Positions 42,604-50,874 of a stretch of 64,000 bases of DNA are shown here, in pieces. Position 1 is the first letter of the stretch. Each line of letters opens with the position of its first letter. The translations under genes and the position numbers were made by a program. The stretch is from NCBI GenBank assembly GCA_016719855.1, contig JADJYH010000004.1, positions 124,001 through 188,000 of the forward strand. The letters run 5' to 3'. Origin of the DNA: Saprospiraceae bacterium. Lineage in GTDB: Bacteria > Bacteroidota > Bacteroidia > Chitinophagales > Saprospiraceae. The notes under the pieces were generated by a model that was given only the letters and a program-made list of their open reading frames with translations, did not search any database and was not told the DNA's origin.

Positions 42604-45312
42604 ATGGCAGCCAAAACAGAGAAAACGACCAATGGCAAGTCTGGCAAAACAGCCAACAAGCCCAAGAAAACCCCAAAGGAGAAGAAAATCCCCTACCACC
42701 GCCAGCCCGACGACCTAAGCCTCGAACGATGGCAGGTGGCGCTCCGCAAACAGTTCGGAAAGGACAGCACGTTCACCTACGAAAACACCGGGCAGCACCC
42801 CGTCTTCTCCGACTTCGTGGTAAAAAACCCCGACACGGGCAACGCCTACCAAGTGACCATCCGCTCCCGCGACGACTCCGCCAACGCCTGCTCCTGCATG
42901 GACTTCCGCACCAACCGACTCGGCACCTGCAAGCACATCGCCTTCCTGCTGCACAGGCTCGAAAACAAGCGGGGCAACAAAAAACTGCTCAAGGCGGGCT
43001 ACCAACAGTCCCACTCCTCCATTTACCTCGACTACCGAGATGGGCGAAAAGTCAAATTGAGCATCGGCTCGGAACAAGAGAATGAGTTTCGGGCATTCGC
43101 CAAAAAGCATTTTGATAACCACCTCGAAATCAAGCCGGAGGGCTTCACCAATTTTGAAAAGCTGCTGGAAGAAGCCCGTCGCATCCACGACAGCTTCTTC
43201 TGCTATGACGATGCCCTCGAATACGTGCTGGCGCAAAGGGAAAACCTCCATCGCAACGCCCACCTTGCGGAGCTTTGCCCTCAGGGTGCCGATTCTCCAC
43301 TGCTCAATACGCTGCTCAACGTCACGCTGTATCCCTACCAACGGGAGGGCGTCCTCTTTGCCGCACGGGCTGGCCGCTGCCTCCTCGCCGACGAGATGGG
43401 TCTCGGCAAGACCATCCAAGCCATTGCGGCAGCGCAACTTTTTAAAAATGAGTTTGGCGTAGCCAAAGTGCTGGTCGTCTGCCCCACTTCCCTCAAGTAC
43501 CAATGGAAAAGCGAAATCGAGCGCTTCACCGACTTGACTGTACACGTCGTGGAAGGCACGGTGCACAAGCGGCACAAGGAGTACCGTGAAAACGAGGCCT
43601 TCTTCACCATCGCCGGCTATCACACCGTGGCCAACGACCTGCGCCAGCTCAACGACCTAGAGTACGACCTTGTCATCCTCGACGAGGCCCAGCGCATCAA
43701 GAACTGGCAGACCAAGACCAGTGCCGCCATCAAGCGGCTGCAAAGCACCCACGCCATCGTGCTGACCGGCACGCCGCTGGAAAACAAGCTGGACGAACTC
43801 TACTCCATCATGCAGGTCATTGACCAGTACCGGCTGCCACCACTCTACCAGTTCCTGCACCGCTACCAAGTGGCAGATGAGAACGGCAAGGTCGTAGGCT
43901 TCAAGAACCTTCGGGAAATCGGTGAAAACCTCTCCGACGTGCTGCTCCGCCGCCGCAAGAAACAGGTGCTGAAAGACCTGCCAAAGCGCATGGACAAGAC
44001 CCTACTGGTACCCATGACGCAGGAGCAGATGGACGAGCACCGCAGCTTTGCCGACGAAGTAGCGAGGCTCGTGGCCAAATGGCAGAAACAGCGTTTTTTG
44101 AACGAAAAAGACCGCAAACGGCTCATGCTCAACATGAGCATGATGCGCATGGTCTGCGACAGTACCTACATCCTCGACCAGCAAAACCGCCACGACACCA
44201 AGGTGGACGAACTGATGTGCATCCTCGAAGAGTTCTTCGCCAATCAGGACGGCGAGAAGGTCGTCGTGTTCAGCCAGTGGGCCAGGATGCTGCAACTGGT
44301 GGAATTGGAGATGCAGGAACGAGGCATCGGTTACCAGTTCCTGCACGGTAGCGTACCGAGCGAAAAGCGGGGAGGCCTGCTCAAGACCTTCCGGGAAGAC
44401 CCCGACTGCCTCGTGTTCCTCAGCACCGACGCGGGCGGCGTGGGGCTGAACCTCCAGAACGCCTCGCTCGTGGTAAACCTCGACGTGCCGTGGAACCCGG
44501 CGCTGCTCGAACAGCGCATTGCTCGTGTTTGGCGCATGGGGCAGGAGAATGCCGTGCAGGTAATCAATCTGGTGAGCGCGGGCACCATCGAGCACCGGAT
44601 GCTCGGGGTACTGAAGTTCAAGGACGCCATGGCCAAGGGCGTACTTGATGAGGGCGAGGACGTGATTTTCATGGAGACCAGCCGATTCAACGATTTTATG
44701 GGCAAAATGGTGGACCTCACTGGACAAGGCTTCGTGGCCAGCGAGACTCAAGATGTACAGGAAACGTTGGATGCAGAGGCCGCTGACATTGCAGCGCCGG
44801 AACAGGAAACTGTGCCTACGGAGGCCGCTCCAACCCCTGCCATTACTGGCGACGACGATGTGCCAGTTGGCAGTTCGACAGTTGGCAGTTTGCAGTCGGA
44901 GCCAAGGAATATTCAAAAGCAATCCAATCAGCAAAATGAAGGTAACGGCCAGCAGGGAGGCTGCCAAGTTCGGCAGCGGGGCAGCGGCATGCCTTCAACC
45001 CCAGATGAACTGGTGCAGTCGGGCGTCTCGTTCCTCAGCGGCCTGGCCAAGACCCTGAGCGACCCCGCTGCCACGCAGCAATTGGTGAGCAGCCTCACGG
45101 CAAAGGACGAGGCCACGGGGCAGACCTACCTAAAAATTCCCGTGGAGGACGAGACAACAGTGGCCAATGCGCTGCAAGTGCTGGGGGATTGTTCCGGGCG
45201 TTTGGGGGCGGAGGGAGCTGAGAAACACGAGTCAAAATATGTTACCTCCCCAGATGAAATCAGAGAAACCAGCCCCACCGGGATACCTCCCAACCAAGTG
45301 GTACTCGTCTAG
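42604..45312 (+). CDS. SNF2-family helicase with SWIM zinc finger (frame shift near stop)
   Basis: A Swi2/Snf2 DNA-dependent ATPase that remodels protein-DNA complexes. Order: SWIM zinc finger (about 98-120, CSCMDFRTNRLGTCKHIAFL); helicase motifs I (LLADEMGLGKTIQAIAAAQL), II (LVILDEAQRIKNW) and III (IVLTGTPLENKLDELYSIMQ); C-terminal helicase motifs (KVVVFSQWARML, FLSTDAGGVGLNLQNAS, EQRIARVWRMGQ). A low-complexity linker (about 735-795) contains the repeat at 44864-44897. As read the gene runs to 45312 and overlaps the convergent ATPase gene by 81 bases. Adding one G in the run at 45183-45187 gives VLGGLFRAFGGGGS and a stop at 45219-45221, 11 bases short of that gene, so 45221 is probably the true end (872 residues). 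Confidence 0.88.
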   Translation: MAAKTEKTTNGKSGKTANKPKKTPKEKKIPYHRQPDDLSLERWQVALRKQFGKDSTFTYENTGQHPVFSDFVVKNPDTGNAYQVTIRSRDDSANACSCMDFRTNRLGTCKHIAFLLHRLENKRGNKKLLKAGYQQSHSSIYLDYRDGRKVKLSIGSEQENEFRAFAKKHFDNHLEIKPEGFTNFEKLLEEARRIHDSFFCYDDALEYVLAQRENLHRNAHLAELCPQGADSPLLNTLLNVTLYPYQREGVLFAARAGRCLLADEMGLGKTIQAIAAAQLFKNEFGVAKVLVVCPTSLKYQWKSEIERFTDLTVHVVEGTVHKRHKEYRENEAFFTIAGYHTVANDLRQLNDLEYDLVILDEAQRIKNWQTKTSAAIKRLQSTHAIVLTGTPLENKLDELYSIMQVIDQYRLPPLYQFLHRYQVADENGKVVGFKNLREIGENLSDVLLRRRKKQVLKDLPKRMDKTLLVPMTQEQMDEHRSFADEVARLVAKWQKQRFLNEKDRKRLMLNMSMMRMVCDSTYILDQQNRHDTKVDELMCILEEFFANQDGEKVVVFSQWARMLQLVELEMQERGIGYQFLHGSVPSEKRGGLLKTFREDPDCLVFLSTDAGGVGLNLQNASLVVNLDVPWNPALLEQRIARVWRMGQENAVQVINLVSAGTIEHRMLGVLKFKDAMAKGVLDEGEDVIFMETSRFNDFMGKMVDLTGQGFVASETQDVQETLDAEAADIAAPEQETVPTEAAPTPAITGDDDVPVGSSTVGSLQSEPRNIQKQSNQQNEGNGQQGGCQVRQRGSGMPSTPDELVQSGVSFLSGLAKTLSDPAATQQLVSSLTAKDEATGQTYLKIPVEDETTVANALQVLGDCSGRLGAEGAEKHESKYVTSPDEIRETSPTGIPPNQVVLV
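44864..44897. repeat. Word repeat inside the SNF2 linker
   Basis: CAGTTGGCAGTT occurs twice (44864-44875 and 44879-44890), followed by TGCAGTC. The words match those of the intercistronic element at 41624-41711 (TTCGACAGTT shared). It encodes part of a low-complexity stretch, PVGSSTVGSLQS. Confidence 0.6.
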
Positions 45313-46416
45313 GCCGATTGCCGCCGAGTTGTGTTTCACGGTGTTCAAATGCTGTAAAGCTGGGGTTTCTTTCACTTCGTAGGCCAGTTTTTCGTTCAGG
45401 ATAAAATCAATCTCCTTGCTCCTGGATTTCTCAAAATAGTTCAGTTGCCCGAGTTGAGCAAGCTGATTGGCGATGGCATTCTCAAAAACATGTCCACTGG
45501 AAAGCCCTTTTTGGAGCTTGTTCAATACGCCAGTGTCCGAAAAATAAACCTTGGGTTCGTTGGTCAGCGCTTTGTCAATGCCGTTGGAAATGGGCCTTAC
45601 CAACCTGACAAAATAGGTATGTTCCAAGAGCGACAAGTAATCCTTGGTTTTGTGCCTGTTGATTCCGAGTATACTGGCTATCTTGGTATAGTCCAACTTG
45701 CCGCCAACCCTTCCCGCCAATAACAACATGAGCTTGTACAGCGAGTCCGTCATTTCAAAATCAGACAAAAGCTTGATGTCCAGCTCAATGTATGAGTTTA
45801 TGATATCGGAAAGGTAGTCCTCTTTCTCAGTTGCGCTGCCAGACAGGACAACCTCTGGAAACCCACCGAATCGGATATATTCTTCGTAAAGACTGCCGTA
45901 AAGGTCGTAGTAGGTTCGCAAGAAGGGCTTGTTTCTTTCCAGCTCCAGTTGTGGCTTGTAGGCTTCCTTAAAAATCAGGAACTCTTTGAAATCGAGCGGC
46001 CACATCTCGAATATCTTTTTCCGCCCGGCGAGGCTTTCCGCAAAATGGTTTTTGATGTAAAACGAACTGGAGCCAGAAACGATGAACTTCACATCGTAAC
46101 TATCGTACAGGCTTTTAATGACGCTCGGGATGTTCTTCACCAATTGTATTTCATCGAGTGCGATGGTAGCCGGGGCAGAGAAATCAATGCCCAATTGGGC
46201 AAGCCCCCTTTCGATGTCGCTGTATGAAGGTTGATTGAAGAGGTGCCTGTACTCGATGCGCTCCAAGTCGAGGTAAACTTTGTTTTGGTGGCCGACTTTG
46301 TCCATCAGGTATTTGATGGCGGTGGTCTTGCCGACCCGCCTCATGCCAGTGATGGCCGTCACTTGTTTCTTGGGAAGATGTTGTTCGAGCAATTTAAATG
46401 TAATTCTTTGGTACAT
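45232..46416 (-). CDS. AAA+ ATPase with DUF4143-type C-terminal domain
   Basis: A 394-residue protein of the common AAA_14/DUF4143 group. P-loop AITGMRRVGKTTAIKYL, Walker B FSAPATIALDEIQLV, sensor stretch VKFIVSGSSSFYIK. The C-terminal half has a winged-helix-like part (DYTKIASILGINRHKTKDYL) and a nuclease-like fold (KVYFSDTGVLNKLQKG, EKSRSKEIDFILN). The role of these proteins is unknown; they are often accessory and mobile between genomes. ATG 46416 is chosen; a TTG at 46437 is the only alternative. A perfect inverted repeat lies just upstream (46422-46455). Confidence 0.85.
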   Translation of the reverse strand: MYQRITFKLLEQHLPKKQVTAITGMRRVGKTTAIKYLMDKVGHQNKVYLDLERIEYRHLFNQPSYSDIERGLAQLGIDFSAPATIALDEIQLVKNIPSVIKSLYDSYDVKFIVSGSSSFYIKNHFAESLAGRKKIFEMWPLDFKEFLIFKEAYKPQLELERNKPFLRTYYDLYGSLYEEYIRFGGFPEVVLSGSATEKEDYLSDIINSYIELDIKLLSDFEMTDSLYKLMLLLAGRVGGKLDYTKIASILGINRHKTKDYLSLLEHTYFVRLVRPISNGIDKALTNEPKVYFSDTGVLNKLQKGLSSGHVFENAIANQLAQLGQLNYFEKSRSKEIDFILNEKLAYEVKETPALQHLNTVKHNSAAIGLDEYHLVGRYPGGAGFSDFIWGGNIF

Positions 46417-46421
46417 CTTAT

Positions 46422-46455
46422 CGGATAATTTGCACAAAATTATTACAAATTATCC
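46422..46455 (-). promoter_or_regulatory. Inverted repeat upstream of the AAA+ ATPase gene
   Basis: CGGATAATTT (46422-46431) and AAATTATCCG (46446-46455) are perfect inverted copies 14 bases apart, the inner end 6 bases from the ATG. The same place also reads TTATC-G-GATAA (46418-46428). It could be an operator or a leader hairpin covering the start. Confidence 0.55.
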
Positions 46456-46583
46456 GTTTCATTGCTTAAATATTTTCCAAGATAGGGGGTTCAAGACTTG
46501 TAATTTCCAATTTTTACGATTTGGGTATCTACATTTGGGGATAGAAGCCACCCAGATTTTTGGGTTGCCGCTGTTTTAACCCC

Positions 46584-48935
46584 TCATATCACCCGCCACC
46601 GCCGCAGCCACAAAAACAACCCAGCCAATGCAAGCACTCCAATCCCTGCACCTATCTGCATGAAGTGCGAGCGCCGACTATCGATGCGGCTGGCAAGCAA
46701 GTAGGCGTTGGCGCTGCCGGGTGAGCCAGTACCGGGCATGAGTTCCCAGTTGGCGGGGTCGCCGTTGTCGAGGGAGGGGAGCAGCAGGTTGAGGGTGAAC
46801 ATGGAGTCGAGCGGCTGGAGGTCATAGCCGACGCTGTCCACCGCCGAGTCGTCGTTGGAGAAAAGCTGCACGGTTTCCCGCCGCTTGTTCAGGCCGAAAC
46901 TCAGGCCGCCGATGACGCTCTGCGCCTCCGGGTGCTTGCTCAAAAACTTGGCAGAATCCTCACAAACGACCACGTAGCCCTTCGGTGGCAGGGTGTAGGC
47001 GGGGAAGCTGAACTCGTTCTTGCGGTCGGCCAGTTTCCAGTCTTTCAGGTTGAGGCTCTTGCCGGAGTTGTTGTACAGTTCTACCCAGTCGCCGGTCTGC
47101 TTGTTGTTGCAGCTTATCTCGTTGATGATAATTTTGCCAGTGAGGGGGTGCTCGTATTTTTCAAAAACAGCCCGCAAGTGCCAGCCCTCCGGCTTGGTGA
47201 GTTGGAGGAAAAGCACTGGCGAACCGGAATTTACATCCTCGCCCTCCCAGCCTGTGAAGCGGTAACCGAGGTCGGGCACAGCCCGCAGGCGGATGGGGAT
47301 TTTCTCAAAATACTCCCCGCTGAACGTGTCCCGGAAGTCAATCGTCTCGTTGATGACCACCTTGCCGCCGTGCGCAATGTCGAGGGACACATTGCGAAGC
47401 TCGCCCGTGTTGAATTTTTCCATCAAAAAGCGGCGCATGTACGCCGGTCGCTCCCGGGCAAAATTGCGGAGCACGTTCACCTCCGTCAGCCAAGTGCGCT
47501 CCTTCAGCCGCCAGCGCTGGAGGTGGCGTGGCATCTCCGGCTTTAGGTTTTCATAGAATTTTTCGATGTCGGCCAATACCTTCTCTGTCGCAAAATCATC
47601 GTTCAGCCGGTCGGCGAAGCGGTTGATGAACTGGTTGCGGAACGACTGGTTTTCCAGCAGCTTGCGCAGGATGAACGTGCTCCAAGGCGGGTTAGGCCAG
47701 TCGGGGCCGTTCGGTTCGGTGTGGAAGTCGAGGCTGTTGTTGCGATAAGCCTTGGGGTCGTTGAGGCCGAAGCCCCAGTCGGTGTCGTAGAGAATCCAGC
47801 GCCAACGGCCGTTGGGGGTCTGTGGCCGCCAGTATTTGATGTTGCCCCCGGCATCTTGGTTGTCAAAAAAAATCTGCGCCACCTGATAGTCGAGGAAGTT
47901 GTTCACCTCCATTTGCGAAGCGACATGCGCAAACTTTGCATCACTGCCGAGGCTGTTATTTTCCAAATACCTAATGAGTCGCTGGTAGTGCTTCGTGGAG
48001 CCGTAGCGGCGAGTGAGGCGGTGCTCGATGAGGTCAATGCTATCGGCGTCCACGTTGAAATGGCTGGCGATAAAGTATCGGTTTACCTTCTCCCGCAGAT
48101 TGTAGATTCCCCAGTATTTGCCATTGATATAGATGTGGGCGGGTCGGTAGTCTTGCAGCTCAAGGTCCCAATCCCGCACGAGATGGGTCATCAGGGCATC
48201 CCGAAAATGGGTTTTTCCGAAGTCGCTGCCGCTGTTGCGCAGCACGAGGTACTTGAATTTTTTTAGGCCATTTTTTCTAAAAAAAGGATACCGGAAGCGG
48301 TTGTCGCCGTAACGGCTGCGGGCCACGAGGGCCATTGATTTTTGGGGGAAAAGGCGGCTCATTCCGCCGAAGAGCCGGAAACCCACTTGGTCGTGCAGCA
48401 CAAGCTTACCGTCGGACTCGAAGAACTCGAAATTGGCGCTCACCTCCCGGCGGCTCCAGAAGTTGGCGCCCGGCTGCATCCACAGCGAGTCGGCGGCGTT
48501 GCTGCCCTTCACGAACAGGCCGCTCTCCGGGTCGAACAGTACGGAAGAGGAGATGGAAAGCGAAATGACCGGAAAGCTGGTTTCGGGTTCGTTGACGAAG
48601 TAAGTGTTGGAAAAAATGGGGCTTTTTTCGCCCTTCATCACGGCAAGCGCACGCACCACTGTTGTTTTTTCGATGGAAAAAGGGGCGGTGTAGCGGTGCG
48701 ATTTGACCGTTGGGCGAGAGCCATCGGTAGTGTAGTAAACGGCAGCGCCGGGAGCGAGAAGTTGCACGGTGGTGACATCGGTGAAAAAACCACCTTCTGG
48801 CACAAATTCCAGCGAAAGCCTAGGCGGGTTGTAGGTCGTGCTGGCTGTTGGTTTTTGGCCAAAAACGGCCACGCCCACGAGTAGGAAAAGGATAAGGCCT
48901 GATAAGGTTAACGGCAAGTACAGTGTCTTGCGCAT
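46584..48935 (-). CDS. CotH kinase family protein, membrane anchored
   Basis: A 783-residue exported protein. A signal-like N-terminus (LSGLILFLLVGVAVFG) is followed by a chitobiase-C-terminal-like domain (about 45-115, GAAVYYTTDGSRPTVKSHRY), a CotH kinase domain (about 120-510; FRLFGGMSRLFPQKSMALVA, YINGKYWGIYNLREKVNRYF, WRWILYDTDWGFGLND), and a lamin-tail domain (about 605-745, IIINEISCNNKQTGDWVELY). It ends in a membrane span and basic tail (IGAGIGVLALAGLFLWLRRW) rather than a T9SS domain. CotH proteins of spore coats are protein kinases; the function of secreted bacterial homologues is unproven. Start ATG 48935. Confidence 0.85.
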   Translation of the reverse strand: MRKTLYLPLTLSGLILFLLVGVAVFGQKPTASTTYNPPRLSLEFVPEGGFFTDVTTVQLLAPGAAVYYTTDGSRPTVKSHRYTAPFSIEKTTVVRALAVMKGEKSPIFSNTYFVNEPETSFPVISLSISSSVLFDPESGLFVKGSNAADSLWMQPGANFWSRREVSANFEFFESDGKLVLHDQVGFRLFGGMSRLFPQKSMALVARSRYGDNRFRYPFFRKNGLKKFKYLVLRNSGSDFGKTHFRDALMTHLVRDWDLELQDYRPAHIYINGKYWGIYNLREKVNRYFIASHFNVDADSIDLIEHRLTRRYGSTKHYQRLIRYLENNSLGSDAKFAHVASQMEVNNFLDYQVAQIFFDNQDAGGNIKYWRPQTPNGRWRWILYDTDWGFGLNDPKAYRNNSLDFHTEPNGPDWPNPPWSTFILRKLLENQSFRNQFINRFADRLNDDFATEKVLADIEKFYENLKPEMPRHLQRWRLKERTWLTEVNVLRNFARERPAYMRRFLMEKFNTGELRNVSLDIAHGGKVVINETIDFRDTFSGEYFEKIPIRLRAVPDLGYRFTGWEGEDVNSGSPVLFLQLTKPEGWHLRAVFEKYEHPLTGKIIINEISCNNKQTGDWVELYNNSGKSLNLKDWKLADRKNEFSFPAYTLPPKGYVVVCEDSAKFLSKHPEAQSVIGGLSFGLNKRRETVQLFSNDDSAVDSVGYDLQPLDSMFTLNLLLPSLDNGDPANWELMPGTGSPGSANAYLLASRIDSRRSHFMQIGAGIGVLALAGLFLWLRRWRVI

Positions 48936-49056
48936 GATAATTTTTTCGTTTTTGTATGGACTGTTCTAGCGTAATGTAGTTCTTCTCAACGACAAATGTA
49001 TGGCAGTTAATTAAAACCAAGAAATAGTAGGTGGAAAAACCAAATCTTTGCAGCAT

Positions 49057-49096
49057 TGTTGGCGTGTTGGCATATTGGCGTGTTGGCATGTTGGGC
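49057..49096. repeat. Five 8-bp words upstream of the acyltransferase gene
   Basis: TGTTGGCG, TGTTGGCA, TATTGGCG, TGTTGGCA, TGTTGGGC follow one another without gaps. The array lies 40 bases before the ATG at 49136, in the gap between divergent genes. A short inverted partner CCCAACA follows at about 49112. Confidence 0.75.
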
Positions 49097-49135
49097 AGGG
49101 CTGTCCAAAACACCCAACAATATAAGTTGCTACCA

Positions 49136-49690
49136 ATGGCGAGTTCAATTTGCATATTTATACTCCGGATTTTTGGCTGGCGAATAGAGGGTCGCTATGC
49201 CTCGGAACTGCCCAAGGTCATCATCATCGTGGTGCCGCATACCTCCAATTGGGACTTCCCGCTCGGCCTGCTCGTTCGGGTCACGCTAAAGACGAAAATC
49301 CGATTTATCGCAAAAAGCAGCCTGTTCAAGCCGCCGTTCGGTTGGCTGTTCTGGTGGCTGGGCGGCTACCCGGTGGAGCGCAACCGCAGCACCAACTTTG
49401 TGCAAACCATGACGGAAATCTACCGAAAGGAACCGAAGTTCCACACGGTGATAGCGCCGGAGGGCACCCGCAGCAGGGTGGACAAGCTCAAGACCGGGTT
49501 TTATCATATCGCCGTGGGCGGCGGGGCAGCCATCGTGATGTGCAGATTTGACTGGGGGCGAAAGGTGGTGGAATTCAGGGAGCCTTTTTTCCCGACTGGC
49601 AACATTGAGGCCGATTTCAAAATGATAGACGACTATTTTCGTGGTGTCAAGGGTAAGAATCCAGCGCAGGGATATTTGTATGAAGGCTGA
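49136..49690 (+). CDS. PlsC-like 1-acyl-glycerol-3-phosphate acyltransferase family protein
   Basis: A 184-residue acyltransferase with the catalytic HX4D motif in VVPHTSNWDFPLGLL, then KSSLFKPPFGWLFWWLGGYP and the substrate-binding APEGTRSRVDKLKTGFYHIA (EGTRS). It has an N-terminal hydrophobic stretch (MASSICIFILRIFGW) suggesting membrane association. The PlsC family moves acyl chains to lysophosphatidate or other lipid acceptors; this short version is common in Bacteroidota and may act on other lipids. ATG 49136 is chosen over an in-frame start at 49031 because the latter reads through the word repeat. Confidence 0.85.
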   Translation: MASSICIFILRIFGWRIEGRYASELPKVIIIVVPHTSNWDFPLGLLVRVTLKTKIRFIAKSSLFKPPFGWLFWWLGGYPVERNRSTNFVQTMTEIYRKEPKFHTVIAPEGTRSRVDKLKTGFYHIAVGGGAAIVMCRFDWGRKVVEFREPFFPTGNIEADFKMIDDYFRGVKGKNPAQGYLYEG

Positions 49691-49784
49691 CGAATGGTCT
49701 AGATTTAGTCTTTATTAAAAGCTCAATGCCAAAACTTTGAGCATCTTCGCCACCTATTTATCTTAAATCCATCACCAACATCCA

Positions 49785-50627
49785 ATGCTTATGAAATTCA
49801 AAAACATCTACAAAGTAGCAGGCATCATTGGGCTTTACGTCCTTTTGCAAAGTCGAGCAGGCGGCCCGGCCACAATAGCCAACCTACGGGTGACGGGCGC
49901 ACCGGGCGACGGCACCTGCGCCAACTCCACCTGCCACACTTCTGGCTCATTTGAACCTACGGTTTCCATGTCGCTGTTCGACGGCGGCAACCTAGCCATC
50001 AAGTACGACCCCGGCAAAACCTATACCTTGAAAATCATCAACAGCCCCATCAGCGGAATACCAGCCCGCTATGGATTTCAGGCCGTGGCGCTCAGTGCCG
50101 CCAATGCACAGGCAGGCGAATGGGGCACCACCCCGATGGGCATGGCGCAAAAAACAGTGTCTGCTAGGAAGTACATCGAGCACAGCGCCCCAGCCACCAC
50201 GGGCGTTTTCGAGATGCCTTGGGTAGCCCCGGCGGCCGGTACTGGCAATGTCACTTTCTACGCCGCCAGCATCGCCGCCAACAACAACAACCAAACCTCC
50301 GGCGATGGCATGGCTAAAAACTCGCTCGTCATCCAGGAAAACGGCGTGAGCAGCACGGACGAACCTGGGCAAGATTTCGCCACCTTGGAGGTGATGCCAA
50401 ACCCAGTAGCTGAACTGCTAAACCTCCGCATCACAAGCCGCTTGGCTGGCGACCACAAAATCCGCATCTTCAGCGCCAATGGTTCCATGCTGAAAACAGA
50501 ACCCGTGAGCCTCCAACCCGGACAGAACCTTGCAAGCGTGCCCGTCAGCGAGCTTGCACCTGGTATCTACCTCGTGCAACTTTGCGGCAACGGCCATGCG
50601 GCTGCGGGGCAGATGCTGAAGCAGTAG
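49785..50627 (+). CDS. Choice-of-anchor V (Reeler-like) protein with T9SS sorting domain
   Basis: A 280-residue exported protein. Signal peptide, then a domain of the choice-of-anchor V type (about 25-180) with VTGAPGDGTCANSTCHTSGS, a characteristic CX4CH motif, and TGNVTFYAASIAANNNNQTS. A T9SS type A sorting domain follows (VMPNPVAELLNLRITS...KIRIFSANGSML...LAPGIYLVQLC...AAGQMLKQ). The Cys/His motif could bind haem or metal, which is not shown. ATG 49785 or 49791 are both possible. The stop codon directly abuts the inverted repeat at 50628. Confidence 0.8.
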   Translation: MLMKFKNIYKVAGIIGLYVLLQSRAGGPATIANLRVTGAPGDGTCANSTCHTSGSFEPTVSMSLFDGGNLAIKYDPGKTYTLKIINSPISGIPARYGFQAVALSAANAQAGEWGTTPMGMAQKTVSARKYIEHSAPATTGVFEMPWVAPAAGTGNVTFYAASIAANNNNQTSGDGMAKNSLVIQENGVSSTDEPGQDFATLEVMPNPVAELLNLRITSRLAGDHKIRIFSANGSMLKTEPVSLQPGQNLASVPVSELAPGIYLVQLCGNGHAAAGQMLKQ

Positions 50628-50730
50628 TTGTGGCCGCCCAATTTATTGGGCTGGCCGTCGGAAACCACAACGGCTTCAAGAGAAAACCCCGTTATGCAAT
50701 CGGCCAGCCCAATAAATTGGGCGGCCACAA
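50628..50730. repeat. Perfect 30-bp inverted repeat at the stop codon, nested double hairpin
   Basis: The left arm (50628-50657) starts at the base after TAG and is perfectly inverted at 50701-50730, 43 bases away. Each arm contains a perfect small hairpin, GCCCAAT-TT-ATTGGGC on the left and GCCCAAT-AA-ATTGGGC on the right. The design and much of the sequence (TGT-GCCGCC-AATTTATT-GGC) match the element at 23286-23383, with C/G pairs replacing A/T pairs. The downstream gene on the same strand starts at 50875. Confidence 0.9.
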
Positions 50731-50874
50731 TCCCGTTGCCCTTGGCAGCGGGATTTTTTTTCGCCTTCGGCAATGGCTCGGCTTTTGCCCTTTGGGCAAA
50801 AAACAACTTTTGCCTGGAAAATGCGTTTTTTGCGAAGCCAACAGCTAATCATCACGTTTAAAAAAACAACTGCC

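Noticed and set aside
44002..44967. 321-residue minus-strand open frame opposite SNF2
   Set aside because: SNF2 motifs are intact on the plus strand over the same bases; the frame is His/Leu/Val-rich as expected for a shadow.
45232..46416. AAA+/DUF4143 ATPase and adjacent SNF2 considered as a defence pair
   Set aside because: The genes are convergent, the SNF2 protein is the common SWIM-type housekeeping version, and no nuclease, methylase or other defence gene is near.
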